From assembly GCA_003451585.1 (NCBI GenBank), contig DMEU01000009.1, positions 1-31,925 of the forward strand: DNA of 31,925 bases, given 5' to 3'. A model generated the notes under the pieces. The model ran no database searches and was not told the origin of the DNA. It worked only from the letters and a program-made list of their open reading frames with translations. The DNA is from Candidatus Omnitrophota bacterium. Lineage in GTDB: Bacteria > Omnitrophota > Gorgyraeia > Velamenicoccales > Velamenicoccaceae. Every line of letters begins with the position of its first letter. The first letter of the stretch is position 1. The translations under genes were made by a program, and so were the position numbers. This document shows, piece by piece, positions 15,463 to 23,445 of the stretch.

Positions 15463-15636
15463 ATGACTTGTGCGAGAAAAAGTAAAAATCTGGAGATCTG
15501 TAATTGCAGTTATGGCCCGTGCTCGCGCAAAGGCGCTTGTTGTGAGTGTGTGGCCTATCACAGGGAAAATAAAGGGCTGCCTTCATGTTTACGCGATGAG
15601 GCCGAAGACGTGTTCGGCTGCATTGGAGATCGATAA
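15463..15636 (+). CDS. Small cysteine-rich protein, DUF6485-like
   Basis: A 57-residue protein with nine cysteines: C3, C13, C15, C20, C26, C27, C29, C42 and C53. The arrangement CNCSYGPCSRKGACCECVAYHR, then LPSC and a short acidic tail, matches the DUF6485 family of small presumed metal-binding proteins. No enzymatic role is established for the family to my knowledge. The gene starts one base after the def stop and ends 12 bases before trxB, so it is squarely inside the operon. A zinc- or iron-sulfur-binding role next to thioredoxin reductase is plausible but only inferred. A longer reading in another frame (15470-15652) lacks this pattern and is a shadow. Confidence 0.85.
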   Translation: MTCARKSKNLEICNCSYGPCSRKGACCECVAYHRENKGLPSCLRDEAEDVFGCIGDR

Positions 15637-15648
15637 CTATTTCATTCT

Positions 15649-16590
15649 ATGATTTATGATGTTGCTATCATAGGCGGTGGTCCGGCTGGTTTGACCGCGG
15701 CTATTTATGCCGGGCGTTCCCAGCTTAAGACTAAAGTAGTGGAGAAATTATCTGTCGGCGGCCAGCTATTGTTGACAGAGCTCATTGAAAATTTTCCGGG
15801 CGTATATCAGATGAATTCTCACGGCTGGATCAATATGGTAAAAAAACAGTTGTCGGAATTAGACTCGGTCGATCTTCAGGAAGACTGTATAGTGGAAAAG
15901 ATAGAATATGTGGCAGGCAGCTTTCGCGTATGCACGATCTCGCAGGTTGATAACAGCAGGGAGATATTCGACTCTCATTCTGTTATCGTGGCTACAGGCG
16001 CCTTACCTAAGCGCCTGGGCATAAAGGGTGAAGACGCTTTCATAGGCCGCGGGGTATCTTTTTGCGCCACTTGCGACGGCCCTTTTTTCAAAGATAAGGC
16101 CATAGCGCTTGTGGGCGGAGGGGATACCGCCCTTGAAGAGGCTTTGTATCTGCGCAGGTTCGCCAGAAAGATCACGATCATCCACCGCAGGGATAACTTA
16201 AGGGCGACCGCTATTTTGCAGGAACGTTGCATGAAAGATGAAAAGATAGAATTCAGGCTTTCAGCTTCCCCTGTCGAGATATTGGGCAATAATAAAGTCG
16301 AAGGCATCAAGATCAAAGACCTTAAGACCCACCAGGAAGAGGTATTGGCTTGCGACGGTGTTTTCGTCTTTATAGGTTTTACGCCCGACACCGTATTTTT
16401 AAGAGGCTTGCTGGATTTGAATGACAGGGGCTATATATTGACGGATGAGCATATGATGTCTTCCTGCCAAGGTATTTTTGCCGCTGGAGACTGCCGGCAC
16501 AGGCCGTTCAATCAGGTCGTTACCGCTTGTTCAGACGGGGCCGTAGCGGCATATTCCGCCACAAAATTCCTGGAAAAAAAGAAGATCTAA
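15649..16590 (+). CDS. trxB: Thioredoxin reductase (NADPH, flavoprotein)
   Basis: A 313-residue low-molecular-weight flavoprotein that passes electrons from NADPH via FAD to thioredoxin. FAD-binding GGGPAG at 9-14, redox-active CATC (C139, C142) followed by DGPFF, NAD(P)-binding VGGGDTALEEA (155-165), HRRDNLRA and the C-terminal FAD motif FAAGDCRHRPFNQV are present; the HRR and R residues fit NADPH use. Length is typical. It shares the operon with trxA at 12216. It is followed after one base by a TTG-started membrane protein. A ferredoxin-dependent variant is unlikely given the intact NADPH motif. Confidence 0.96.
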   Translation: MIYDVAIIGGGPAGLTAAIYAGRSQLKTKVVEKLSVGGQLLLTELIENFPGVYQMNSHGWINMVKKQLSELDSVDLQEDCIVEKIEYVAGSFRVCTISQVDNSREIFDSHSVIVATGALPKRLGIKGEDAFIGRGVSFCATCDGPFFKDKAIALVGGGDTALEEALYLRRFARKITIIHRRDNLRATAILQERCMKDEKIEFRLSASPVEILGNNKVEGIKIKDLKTHQEEVLACDGVFVFIGFTPDTVFLRGLLDLNDRGYILTDEHMMSSCQGIFAAGDCRHRPFNQVVTACSDGAVAAYSATKFLEKKKI

Positions 16591-16591
16591 T

Positions 16592-17533
16592 TTGAAAAAA
16601 ATATTATCTATCGCCTTAAGGATCAGCATAACTTTGCTTTTGCTGGTCTTTTTATTTGGCAGGACCGACATAAAAGGCTTGGCCGGCATTGCACGCGGCT
16701 CGGATGTCTGGCGCCTTGTATCGGCCTTTGTGCTCTACATCTTTTTGAATTTTTTGGTCATCTTACGCTGGCAGGCCTTATTGCACGGCTTATCTATACG
16801 TGTCGGCTTATCGTGTGTCACGGTCACCTACCTTTCGTCGCAATTCTTCAATCTTGTCCTGCCGAGCACTATAGGCGGAGATGCCGTGCGAACAATAGAT
16901 ATGGCTAAGCACGCTTCCTGCCCCTCCAGTGGCGTCCTGGCCACTGTGATCTTAGACCGCGTAGGAGGTTTTTTTGGTTTGATGACCGTGCTTACACTTG
17001 CGCTTCTTTTTGGTTATCGCATTTTAAATGATCCGGCCATAATTATCGTCGCTCTTATCCTTTTCGGGATGATCTTGTTGCTTTTCGGTATAGCTTTTTG
17101 GGGACGGTTTTTTGGTTCCATCTTTCGCCACGTCCCGTTTGAGAAATTGAGGGATTATCTTTACAAAATACATGAAGCGACAGCCAGTTTTAAAGGCCGC
17201 CGCAATGTTCTGTTCTTTGTCTGGTTTTTATCCTGTATAGGGCAGGCCGGCATATCTTTTATGTATTACCTGGCCTCGGAAGCCATAGGTGTGCACATAG
17301 AGCCCATTTACTTCTTTATCCTGGTGCCTGTTATTATGGTCTTTTCAGTCATACCTGTTTCTATCGGCGGGCTTGGTGTGCGCGATACCGCCTGTGTCAT
17401 CCTGTTAGGCAAGATCGGGATGGCGGCGGAAAAGGCCTTTGCGCTTTCTTTGATCAACTTCGGTTTTATCTTTATAGTAAGTATTATAGGCGGGTTGACT
17501 TATGTCTTTGCTTTACCTCGTAGACGGGTATAA
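16592..17533 (+). CDS. Flippase-like membrane protein (UPF0104 / LPG-synthase TM domain family)
   Basis: A 313-residue polytopic protein with about seven or eight hydrophobic segments. It reads as the lysylphosphatidylglycerol synthase TM-region family: RWQALLHGL near residue 65, then a segment QFFNLVLPSTIGGDAVRTIDMAKH that contains the characteristic PSTIGGDxxR, then ATVILDRVGG, and a late VFSVIPVSIGGLGVRD. No soluble aminoacyl-transferase domain follows, so it is the stand-alone form, often linked to lipid or glycan transport. Start is TTG, as no ATG fits; no strong Shine-Dalgarno is seen, but trxB ends one base before. It overlaps the following NYN gene by 32 bases. Confidence 0.82.
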   Translation: MKKILSIALRISITLLLLVFLFGRTDIKGLAGIARGSDVWRLVSAFVLYIFLNFLVILRWQALLHGLSIRVGLSCVTVTYLSSQFFNLVLPSTIGGDAVRTIDMAKHASCPSSGVLATVILDRVGGFFGLMTVLTLALLFGYRILNDPAIIIVALILFGMILLLFGIAFWGRFFGSIFRHVPFEKLRDYLYKIHEATASFKGRRNVLFFVWFLSCIGQAGISFMYYLASEAIGVHIEPIYFFILVPVIMVFSVIPVSIGGLGVRDTACVILLGKIGMAAEKAFALSLINFGFIFIVSIIGGLTYVFALPRRRV

Positions 17534-18002
17534 CGCCCTTATAGGCGGAGGTTTTTCTAAAAATAGCGATATGAAAAACGACAGGGCCGCTTTTCTTGAC
17601 TTAATAGAGCTTAACCGGCCGCACGGTTCTGTCCGCAACAGGCTAGTCGTTGTTTTTGACGGCTCACCCGGTGTTTTTGGCGGCGTGCAAAATCACTCTT
17701 TCGAGGTCGTCTTTACCAGCGGCCAGACCGCCGATGACAGGATCAAGGAGATCGTGGAGGCGTCGGGCCGGCCCAAAGATATCGTAGTGGTCACCGACGA
17801 TAAGGGCATATCGTCTTTTGTGCGGCCATACGGCGTCAAGGTATTGAGCGTCTCCGGATTCCTGCAAAAGAAAAGAGGGGGAGGGCGTTCCAAGCGCCAG
17901 GGTGCCGCGGCCGAAAAAACAGATGCAGGGGCTTATATTAATATAGTTGAGCGCCAGGCCATAACAAAAGAGCTCGAGGGCATATGGCTAAAGAAAAAAT
18001 AA
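17502..18002 (+). CDS. YacP-like NYN-domain protein (putative RNase)
   Basis: A 166-residue protein of the NYN (PIN-like) nuclease superfamily. Key acidic positions: LVDGYN near the N-terminus (D8), VVVFDGSPG, DDRIKEIVE and VVVTDDKGI, followed by a basic C-terminal segment (KKRGGGRSKRQG) likely to contact nucleic acid. Family members such as YacP/Rae1 are ribosome-associated or tRNA/mRNA endonucleases in Firmicutes. It overlaps its neighbours by 32 and 19 bases, so it is co-translated with the flippase-like and DUF523 genes. ATG at 17502 is the only start giving the intact VDGYN strand. Substrate unknown. Confidence 0.82.
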   Translation: MSLLYLVDGYNALIGGGFSKNSDMKNDRAAFLDLIELNRPHGSVRNRLVVVFDGSPGVFGGVQNHSFEVVFTSGQTADDRIKEIVEASGRPKDIVVVTDDKGISSFVRPYGVKVLSVSGFLQKKRGGGRSKRQGAAAEKTDAGAYINIVERQAITKELEGIWLKKK

Positions 18003-18454
18003 TGTTAAGTGCGTGCCTTGCGGGCATTAATTGTGTTTATGATGGGACTAATAAATTGCATCCGTTTTTTGCCGAAATGTATGCCGGCGGCGAGGCCCTG
18101 ATCTTTTGCCCGGAGGTCCTGGGTGGATTAAAGATCCCGCACGACCCTTCCGAAATATCGGGAGGCGATGGGTTCGATTGCCTAGAGTCAAAGGCCAGGG
18201 TCGTATCAAAAAAAGGCGATGACGTGACGCGCTTTTTTTTAAAAGGCGCGGAAAAGGTTTTTGAGCTGGCTAAAAAAAACGGTATAAAAAAGGCGGTTAT
18301 GAAATCCAAGAGCCCTTCGTGCGGCTGCGGGTATATTTTTAACGGTACGTTTTCAAAAAAGTTGATCCTGGGATACGGGGTTTGCGCCGCGCTTTTAAAA
18401 AAGAACGGCATTGAAGTCATAAGTGATACAGACTATTTAAAAAATGAAGAATAA
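17984..18454 (+). CDS. DUF523-family protein
   Basis: A 156-residue protein that begins with the family signature MLSACLAGINCVYDG and continues FCPEVLGGLKIPHDPSEI and MKSKSPSCGCGYIFNGTF. Conserved cysteines in SACLAG, FCPEV and SPSCGCG suggest a metal or sulfur role; DUF523 is also found fused to DUF1722 proteins, but its function is not firmly established. It overlaps the NYN gene by 19 bases and is the last gene of the central unit, followed by an AT-rich repeat. Confidence 0.9.
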   Translation: MAKEKIMLSACLAGINCVYDGTNKLHPFFAEMYAGGEALIFCPEVLGGLKIPHDPSEISGGDGFDCLESKARVVSKKGDDVTRFFLKGAEKVFELAKKNGIKKAVMKSKSPSCGCGYIFNGTFSKKLILGYGVCAALLKKNGIEVISDTDYLKNEE

Positions 18455-18456
18455 AA

Positions 18457-18494
18457 AATTAAAAAATTTTTAATTCTTAATTTTTAATTCTTAA
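18457..18494. repeat. AT-only palindrome and 14-base tandem repeat
   Basis: A 19-base palindrome AATTAAAAAATTTTTAATT (18457-18475) leads into two exact copies of TTTTTAATTCTTAA (18467-18480, 18481-18494). It fills the 48-base gap between the DUF523 gene and the MBL gene. It may act as a weak bidirectional terminator or as a promoter-proximal AT tract; too short for CRISPR. Confidence 0.6.
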
Positions 18495-18502
18495 TTAAAA
18501 TC

Positions 18503-19279
18503 ATGGTGACTAAAAATAGTAATCCTTACTGGATTAAGTTTCTAGGGACTGCGGGTGCCAGGTTCGTCATGATAAAACAGCTGCGCGCTTCCGGCGGGCT
18601 GTGGCTTAAGTCAGGCGATACCAATATCCTGATCGATCCGGGCCCGGGCAGCATTGTGCGTTGCGCGGCCTCCAGGCCGAAGCTCGATCCGGCCATCTTG
18701 AACGCTGTGATCCTGACGCACCGCCACCTTGATCATGCCAATGATGTAAACGTGATGATAGAAGGCATGACCGAAGGCGGCTCTAATAAGAGAGGGGTGG
18801 TATTTGCTCCGGCAGATGCATTGGGGGCTGATACCGTGATCTTAAAGCACGCCCAGGGGTATGTGGGAAAGATAGAGGCATTAGAGCCGCAAAAGTCTTA
18901 CCGGGCCGGCGATTTTGTATTTGAGACAACGCCTGCCCTGCGTCATCCCTGCCAGACTTACGGCTTGAAGTTCGTTATGAATAACACTCGAGTAGCCCTC
19001 TTGACGGACACCGAATATTTTCCGGAGCTGATAGATTATTTTCAAAGCGACTGCCTTATTATCAACGTGGTTTTTCTTGAGCCTCGTTGTGGTGTACAGC
19101 ATTTGTCTTTTCACGATGTCAGGGAGATCGTAAAAAGGGTGGCCCCAAAGAGGGTTATCCTTACGCATTTTGGCATGACGATGTTAAAGGCGCACCCCCA
19201 TGAACTGGCGCGCGCCCTGTCCTGGGAGACCGGTGTGGCTGTAGAGGCCGCGACAGACGGGATGACCGTGGTTTTTTAG
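18503..19279 (+). CDS. MBL-fold metal-dependent hydrolase
   Basis: A 258-residue protein with the metallo-beta-lactamase fold. The metal motif THRHLDHAND gives H73, H75, D77 and H78; later ligands are likely in TPALRHP and LLTDTEYF, and a terminal ILTHFGMTM carries the last histidine. The N-terminal FLGTAGA and LIDPGPG strands are typical of the RNase Z / PhnP / beta-CASP-like branch of single-domain hydrolases acting on phosphodiesters, but the substrate is not assignable. Start ATG 18503 lies right after the AT repeat and has no Shine-Dalgarno. It seems to be a single-gene unit, since a hairpin follows before pyrG. Confidence 0.82.
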   Translation: MVTKNSNPYWIKFLGTAGARFVMIKQLRASGGLWLKSGDTNILIDPGPGSIVRCAASRPKLDPAILNAVILTHRHLDHANDVNVMIEGMTEGGSNKRGVVFAPADALGADTVILKHAQGYVGKIEALEPQKSYRAGDFVFETTPALRHPCQTYGLKFVMNNTRVALLTDTEYFPELIDYFQSDCLIINVVFLEPRCGVQHLSFHDVREIVKRVAPKRVILTHFGMTMLKAHPHELARALSWETGVAVEAATDGMTVVF

Positions 19280-19321
19280 TTGACGCAGGCGGCTATGCGT
19301 GATACTTTAGTAGTGTCATTA

Positions 19322-19350
19322 TTCAACATTATAGATATGTTTTTTATAAA
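19322..19350 (+). promoter_or_regulatory. Candidate pyrG promoter
   Basis: TTCAAC (19322-19327) and TATAAA (19345-19350) are 17 bases apart. The -35 match is weak. Transcription would start near 19357, just ahead of the leader hairpin. Confidence 0.4.
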
Positions 19351-19364
19351 AAGTTCTAAAAGCA

Positions 19365-19408
19365 ACGGGTACTGGCAAGACAATGAGGCCGGTGCCCGTA
19401 TCTATTTT
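19365..19408 (+). promoter_or_regulatory. pyrG leader hairpin (terminator or attenuator)
   Basis: ACGGGTACTGGC (19365-19376) pairs over all 12 positions (two G-U) with GCCGGTGCCCGT (19388-19399), with an 11-base loop. It is followed by ATCTATTTTT. It can serve as terminator of the MBL gene or, if the promoter at 19322-19350 is used, as a leader attenuator of pyrG, a gene known to be controlled that way in Bacillus. Confidence 0.55.
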
Positions 19409-19435
19409 TAGGATGTTTGCAACCAGGGGTGGTTT

Positions 19436-21037
19436 ATGACAAAATTCATTTTTATCACGGGTGGAGTTGTTTCAAGCTTAGGTAAAGGTATAGCGTGCGC
19501 TTCCATAGGCAAGATATTGGAGGCAAGGGGTTTTAAAGTGGCCCTTGTCAAGTGCGACCCTTATATTAATGTCGATCCCGGGACGATGAACCCTTTTCAG
19601 CATGGCGAGGTCTATGTAACCGATGATGGTGCCGAGACAGACCTGGACCTGGGGCATTACGAGCGTTTTACGCATGCCAGGCTTACGAAAAATAATAATA
19701 TCACTACCGGAAAGATATATTTTTCGGTCATCTCTAAGGAGAGGCGCGGTGATTATCTTGGTAAGACCGTGCAGGTCGTGCCTCACATAACAGATGAGAT
19801 CAAGGGCTCCATCAAGAAGCTTTCCGAAGGCGGCCATAATGATATCGTGATCGTAGAAATAGGCGGTACGGTCGGCGATATAGAGAGCCTGCCGTTTTTG
19901 GAGGCTATACGCCAGCTCAAGCAGGAACTAGGGGCCATGAACGCGATAAATATCCACCTTACCCTTATACCCTATATACGTTCCGCCGATGAGATCAAGA
20001 CCAAGCCGACGCAGCACAGTGTTGGAAAATTAAGGGAGATCGGTATCCAGCCGGAGATACTGCTTTGCCGTTCGGAAAAGTCTATCGACTTAGACGTCAA
20101 ACAGAAGATAGCTTTGTTTTGCAATGTAAGGGAGGGTGCCGTAATAGAGGCCTTAGACGTAAAGAGTATCTACGAGGTGCCTTTGATGTTCAAAAAAGAC
20201 GGCCTCGATGATCTTATATTGAATTGCCTGCGCCTTAAGTCGAAAAAAGGGGACCTGCGCAGCTGGAGCCAGGATGTGGTCGGGGTCGTTAAAGACCCTA
20301 AGGCGGCCTGTCGAATAGCTGTTGTCGGTAAATATATTACACTGCAGGACGCGTATAAATCTATTTACGAAGCACTTATCCATGGTGGTATTTCAAACCA
20401 CGCGAAAGTCGAGATAGTAAAGATAGATTCCGAAGATGTTAAAACTCACCGCGTGCGTGATTTGTTCTGTGATGTTGACGGTATCCTTGTACCGGGCGGT
20501 TTTGGTTACCGCGGGATCGAAGGGAAGATCAATGCTATTGAATTCGCGCGCAAGGAAGGCATACCGTATTTCGGTATCTGCCTTGGTATGCAGACCGCTG
20601 TCATTGAATTTGCCAGGAATGCCTGCGGCTTAGATGATGCCAACTCCACTGAGTTCAATTCAAAGACGCCATATCCTGTCATAAGCCTTTTGGAAGAGCA
20701 GAAAAACGTCAAAGCCAAAGGCGCCAGCATGCGTTTGGGGGCATATCCCGCCAGGATAGCAAGCGGCACAAAGGCCCATGCCGCGTATAAAAAAGGCCTC
20801 ATCTCTGAAAGGCACCGGCATCGTTATGAATTCAACAAGGACTTTAAGAAGGCCTTAGAGAAACACGGCATGATAGTATCGGGTGTTTCGCCGAACGGCC
20901 TTTTAGTCGAGATCGTTGAATTAAAAGACCATCCCTGGTTCGTGGCGGTACAATTCCATCCGGAATTCAAATCCAAACCTGATTGCGCCCATCCGTTATT
21001 TCGGGAGTTCGTCAAGGCGGCCCTTAAAAAACAGTAG
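19436..21037 (+). CDS. pyrG: CTP synthase (glutamine-hydrolysing)
   Basis: A 533-residue enzyme converting UTP to CTP with ATP and glutamine. The N-terminal synthetase domain opens KFIFITGGVVSSLGKGI and includes DPYINVDPGTMNPFQHGEVYV and DLGHYERF. The C-terminal class I glutaminase has the oxyanion segment GGFGYRG, nucleophile C382 in GICLGMQ and the H508-x-E510 pair in HPEFKS. Full length and intact. A 5' leader hairpin precedes it. Downstream, the lipoprotein gene starts 13 bases after the stop. Confidence 0.98.
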   Translation: MTKFIFITGGVVSSLGKGIACASIGKILEARGFKVALVKCDPYINVDPGTMNPFQHGEVYVTDDGAETDLDLGHYERFTHARLTKNNNITTGKIYFSVISKERRGDYLGKTVQVVPHITDEIKGSIKKLSEGGHNDIVIVEIGGTVGDIESLPFLEAIRQLKQELGAMNAINIHLTLIPYIRSADEIKTKPTQHSVGKLREIGIQPEILLCRSEKSIDLDVKQKIALFCNVREGAVIEALDVKSIYEVPLMFKKDGLDDLILNCLRLKSKKGDLRSWSQDVVGVVKDPKAACRIAVVGKYITLQDAYKSIYEALIHGGISNHAKVEIVKIDSEDVKTHRVRDLFCDVDGILVPGGFGYRGIEGKINAIEFARKEGIPYFGICLGMQTAVIEFARNACGLDDANSTEFNSKTPYPVISLLEEQKNVKAKGASMRLGAYPARIASGTKAHAAYKKGLISERHRHRYEFNKDFKKALEKHGMIVSGVSPNGLLVEIVELKDHPWFVAVQFHPEFKSKPDCAHPLFREFVKAALKKQ

Positions 21038-21050
21038 ATATCCGATAAAT

Positions 21051-21413
21051 ATGATCAATTTTTTCCGGGATTTTATTTTAACTGTTATTTTTGTTTCGTT
21101 CGTTTGCGGCTGCAGCCAGCCCATGAGGACGTTGATGGCCCTGGGCAAAGAAAAAAAAGCCCAGGAGGATTATGTAGCGCGCGCCAGGTCGCGTTTTAAG
21201 GTTTTGCTTGACGACCTCCGGAAAGACCGGCTGAAGGCCGGCACGGTCAAAACAGATGTGACCAGGCGTTACGGGGAGCCGGTCTTAGAGGATGAGGGTG
21301 TCCTGCTTTATCGCGACCCGGTCGACTTCATGCATTCGACAAAAGTTTATCTGACTTTCGACGCGGATAAAAGATTGATCAAGACGAGGATAGACGCAAG
21401 AGATGGCCAATAA
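21051..21413 (+). CDS. Small lipoprotein, BamE/SmpA-like fold suspected
   Basis: A 120-residue protein with a lipoprotein signal ending in VCGC (C21 lipidation). After a charged helix the segment LKAGTVKTDVTRRYGEPVLEDEG, then YRDPV and VYLTFDADKRLIKTRID resembles the helix-turn-beta pattern of BamE/SmpA-type small lipoproteins ('G-x-x-x-x-x-V-x-x-x-x-G-x-P', then strands). Similarity is at pattern level only. It overlaps the alpha-glucan phosphorylase start by 11 bases, an odd partner for an envelope protein. No sugar-binding motif is visible. Confidence 0.65.
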   Translation: MINFFRDFILTVIFVSFVCGCSQPMRTLMALGKEKKAQEDYVARARSRFKVLLDDLRKDRLKAGTVKTDVTRRYGEPVLEDEGVLLYRDPVDFMHSTKVYLTFDADKRLIKTRIDARDGQ

Positions 21414-23409
21414 TCCGTCCAAGCTCATAGAATACGTGCGCATAAAAGATTACGACTCGCGCTATCGTGCCGATATACACGACGATACCTATTTCGGTTT
21501 TCCCGTGGGGCCGATATTGGAGGCTGAACAGGCGCTTTTATCGGGCGCAAAGAATACCGTCGCTTATTTTTCCATGGAGTACGGCCTTGCCACGAATATA
21601 TACAATGTCTTTAAATCAGCCCTTCCGCTTAAAAGCGATAACAGGTTGTCCGATAACGAGATCTTCTCGAATGACCGTATCGCCGATTACCTGTTCTCGT
21701 TAAAGATAGATTCCGCCCTGGACCTGCCTATCTATAGCGGCGGCCTGGGGGTTCTAGCCGGCGATACCGTAAAGACAGCCGCTGACTTAAAGATCCCTTT
21801 GGCGGCTGTGGGCATTCTCTGGAATAAGGGGTATTTTAAGCAGAGGTTCTGGTTTAAATTCGGGCAGCTGCCTGAAGAGATGAGGTGGGACCCTGCGACC
21901 TTCCCGGGTTTGATACCGTTAGAGGACAAGATTAAGCTCCAACTAAGGCAGAGGGATATTTATCTGCGCCTCTGGAAGTATTATATTTTCAGCAAGGACA
22001 AGGATTTTGCCGTTCCATTGATCCTGCTGGATTCGAACGTCGAAGAAAACGACGAATCCGCCAGGAAACTTACCGATAAACTCTATAAAAGCGATGATGT
22101 CGACGGCCGTCTTCTGCAGCGCCTGATCTTAGGCATGGGGGGTATGATAGCCCTTGAGGCGTTGGGGTATAAATTAAAGCTCTATCATTTGAATGAAGGG
22201 CATGCTGCCTTTGCGTTTGTGCAGAAGGCTGGCCAGATGAGCCCGGAAAAATACGAAGAAACAAAGAAGCTGTTCTGTTATACATGCCATACACCTGTGC
22301 CGGCCGGGCACGACCGGTTCTCTCTTTCCGACCTGGAGCGCGTAATGAAGCCGGAGGACACAGAGATCGTAAAAAAATTCGGCATGGAAGGCAGGGATGG
22401 CGACGTGTTAAATCTTACCATTCTTGCGATGAATACGTCGCGCAGTATCAATGCCGTTTCCCAAAAGCATGGCGATGTGATGAAACTTCAGTTTCCGGCA
22501 TATAGCGGCCGTATCCAGGCTATAACGAATGGCGTGCATTCATCGACATGGATGTCCGGGCCTATATCGAAACTCTTGGATTCTTACCAACAGGTGATCG
22601 GTGATTTCCATAGTGACCCTACACTTTTAAAGAATGTCTTAAAACTCAAAGGCGATCCTGATTTCAGGAAGGCATTGTGGCTGACACATCAGGAAAATAA
22701 GTCGGCCTTGGTAAAGTTCCTTGATCGCTGGCGTATCAGAGAGGATGTTTTGACGATATGCTGGGCGCGCCGGATCGCCGCTTATAAGAGGCCCAGCCTG
22801 ATATTCCAGGATATCGAGAGGCTTAAAGATATGGCTAACCGCATAGGGCCTATCCAGATCCTTTATGCCGGTAAGGCACATCCTAACGACAGCCTGGCTT
22901 TTACTTATATCAACGATATCATGAATAGCATAGATAAGGCTGACGGCGCCGAGGGCAATTTGAAGATCCTCATGCTTGAAAATTACGATATATATATCGC
23001 AAAGATGCTGGTCTCATGTGTAGATGTCTGGCTCAACAACCCTCTGCCGCCTTATGAGGCTTCCGGGACGAGCGGCATGAAGGCGATAGCTAACGGTGTG
23101 CTCCAGTTGAGCACTTTGGATGGCTGGGTTGTAGAGGCCGCCGATAAACCAATAGGCAAGTTCTTCGGTTATAAGGATACGGGTGAGGCTTTTAGCGATG
23201 GTATGGTCTTAAGATTTGAGGAGGACTCCAAGGCGTTGTACGCGTCTCTAGAAGAGATGATGTCGTCTTATTATGAAATTTCTAAGAACGGCGTTATCAA
23301 TACGTCCTCTCCGTGGATAGATATGATGATGGAGTGTATCTCTGAGGCAGCTTTTTTTAATACTTACCGCATGGTCCAGGAATACAGGCAAAAAGTGTGG
23401 AACTTTTAA
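21403..23409 (+). CDS. glgP: Alpha-glucan phosphorylase (GT35)
   Basis: A 668-residue enzyme that phosphorolyses glycogen or maltodextrin to glucose-1-phosphate. It belongs to the shorter bacterial/archaeal branch: AYFSMEYGL, IYSGGLGVLAGD, LYHLNEGHAAFA, FCYTCHTPVPAGHDRF and ITNGVHSSTWMS are present. The pyridoxal-phosphate lysine is K560 in EASGTSGMKA, followed by NGVLQLSTLDGWVVEA. It starts inside the lipoprotein gene (11-base overlap, ATG at 21403) without an independent Shine-Dalgarno, so it depends on coupling. Glucose-1-phosphate could feed nucleotide-sugar supply for the EPS loci, an inference. Confidence 0.95.
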   Translation: MANNPSKLIEYVRIKDYDSRYRADIHDDTYFGFPVGPILEAEQALLSGAKNTVAYFSMEYGLATNIYNVFKSALPLKSDNRLSDNEIFSNDRIADYLFSLKIDSALDLPIYSGGLGVLAGDTVKTAADLKIPLAAVGILWNKGYFKQRFWFKFGQLPEEMRWDPATFPGLIPLEDKIKLQLRQRDIYLRLWKYYIFSKDKDFAVPLILLDSNVEENDESARKLTDKLYKSDDVDGRLLQRLILGMGGMIALEALGYKLKLYHLNEGHAAFAFVQKAGQMSPEKYEETKKLFCYTCHTPVPAGHDRFSLSDLERVMKPEDTEIVKKFGMEGRDGDVLNLTILAMNTSRSINAVSQKHGDVMKLQFPAYSGRIQAITNGVHSSTWMSGPISKLLDSYQQVIGDFHSDPTLLKNVLKLKGDPDFRKALWLTHQENKSALVKFLDRWRIREDVLTICWARRIAAYKRPSLIFQDIERLKDMANRIGPIQILYAGKAHPNDSLAFTYINDIMNSIDKADGAEGNLKILMLENYDIYIAKMLVSCVDVWLNNPLPPYEASGTSGMKAIANGVLQLSTLDGWVVEAADKPIGKFFGYKDTGEAFSDGMVLRFEEDSKALYASLEEMMSSYYEISKNGVINTSSPWIDMMMECISEAAFFNTYRMVQEYRQKVWNF

Positions 23410-23410
23410 A

Positions 23411-23439
23411 TTGTCGGCAGGATCTTTTCATGTTATCAT
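23411..23439 (+). promoter_or_regulatory. Promoter for a leaderless small gene
   Basis: TTGTCG (23411-23416), a 17-base spacer and TATCAT (23434-23439). The ATG at 23446 lies six bases after the -10, so the transcript would begin at or next to the start codon. Confidence 0.5.
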
Positions 23440-23445
23440 ACGTCT

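Noticed and set aside
15470..15652. Alternative frame across the DUF6485 gene
   Set aside because: The frame starting at 15463 has the nine-cysteine pattern and fits tightly between def and trxB; the other frame has no such pattern.
18467..18494. CRISPR-like direct repeat
   Set aside because: Only two immediately adjacent 14-base copies with no spacers and AT-only sequence.
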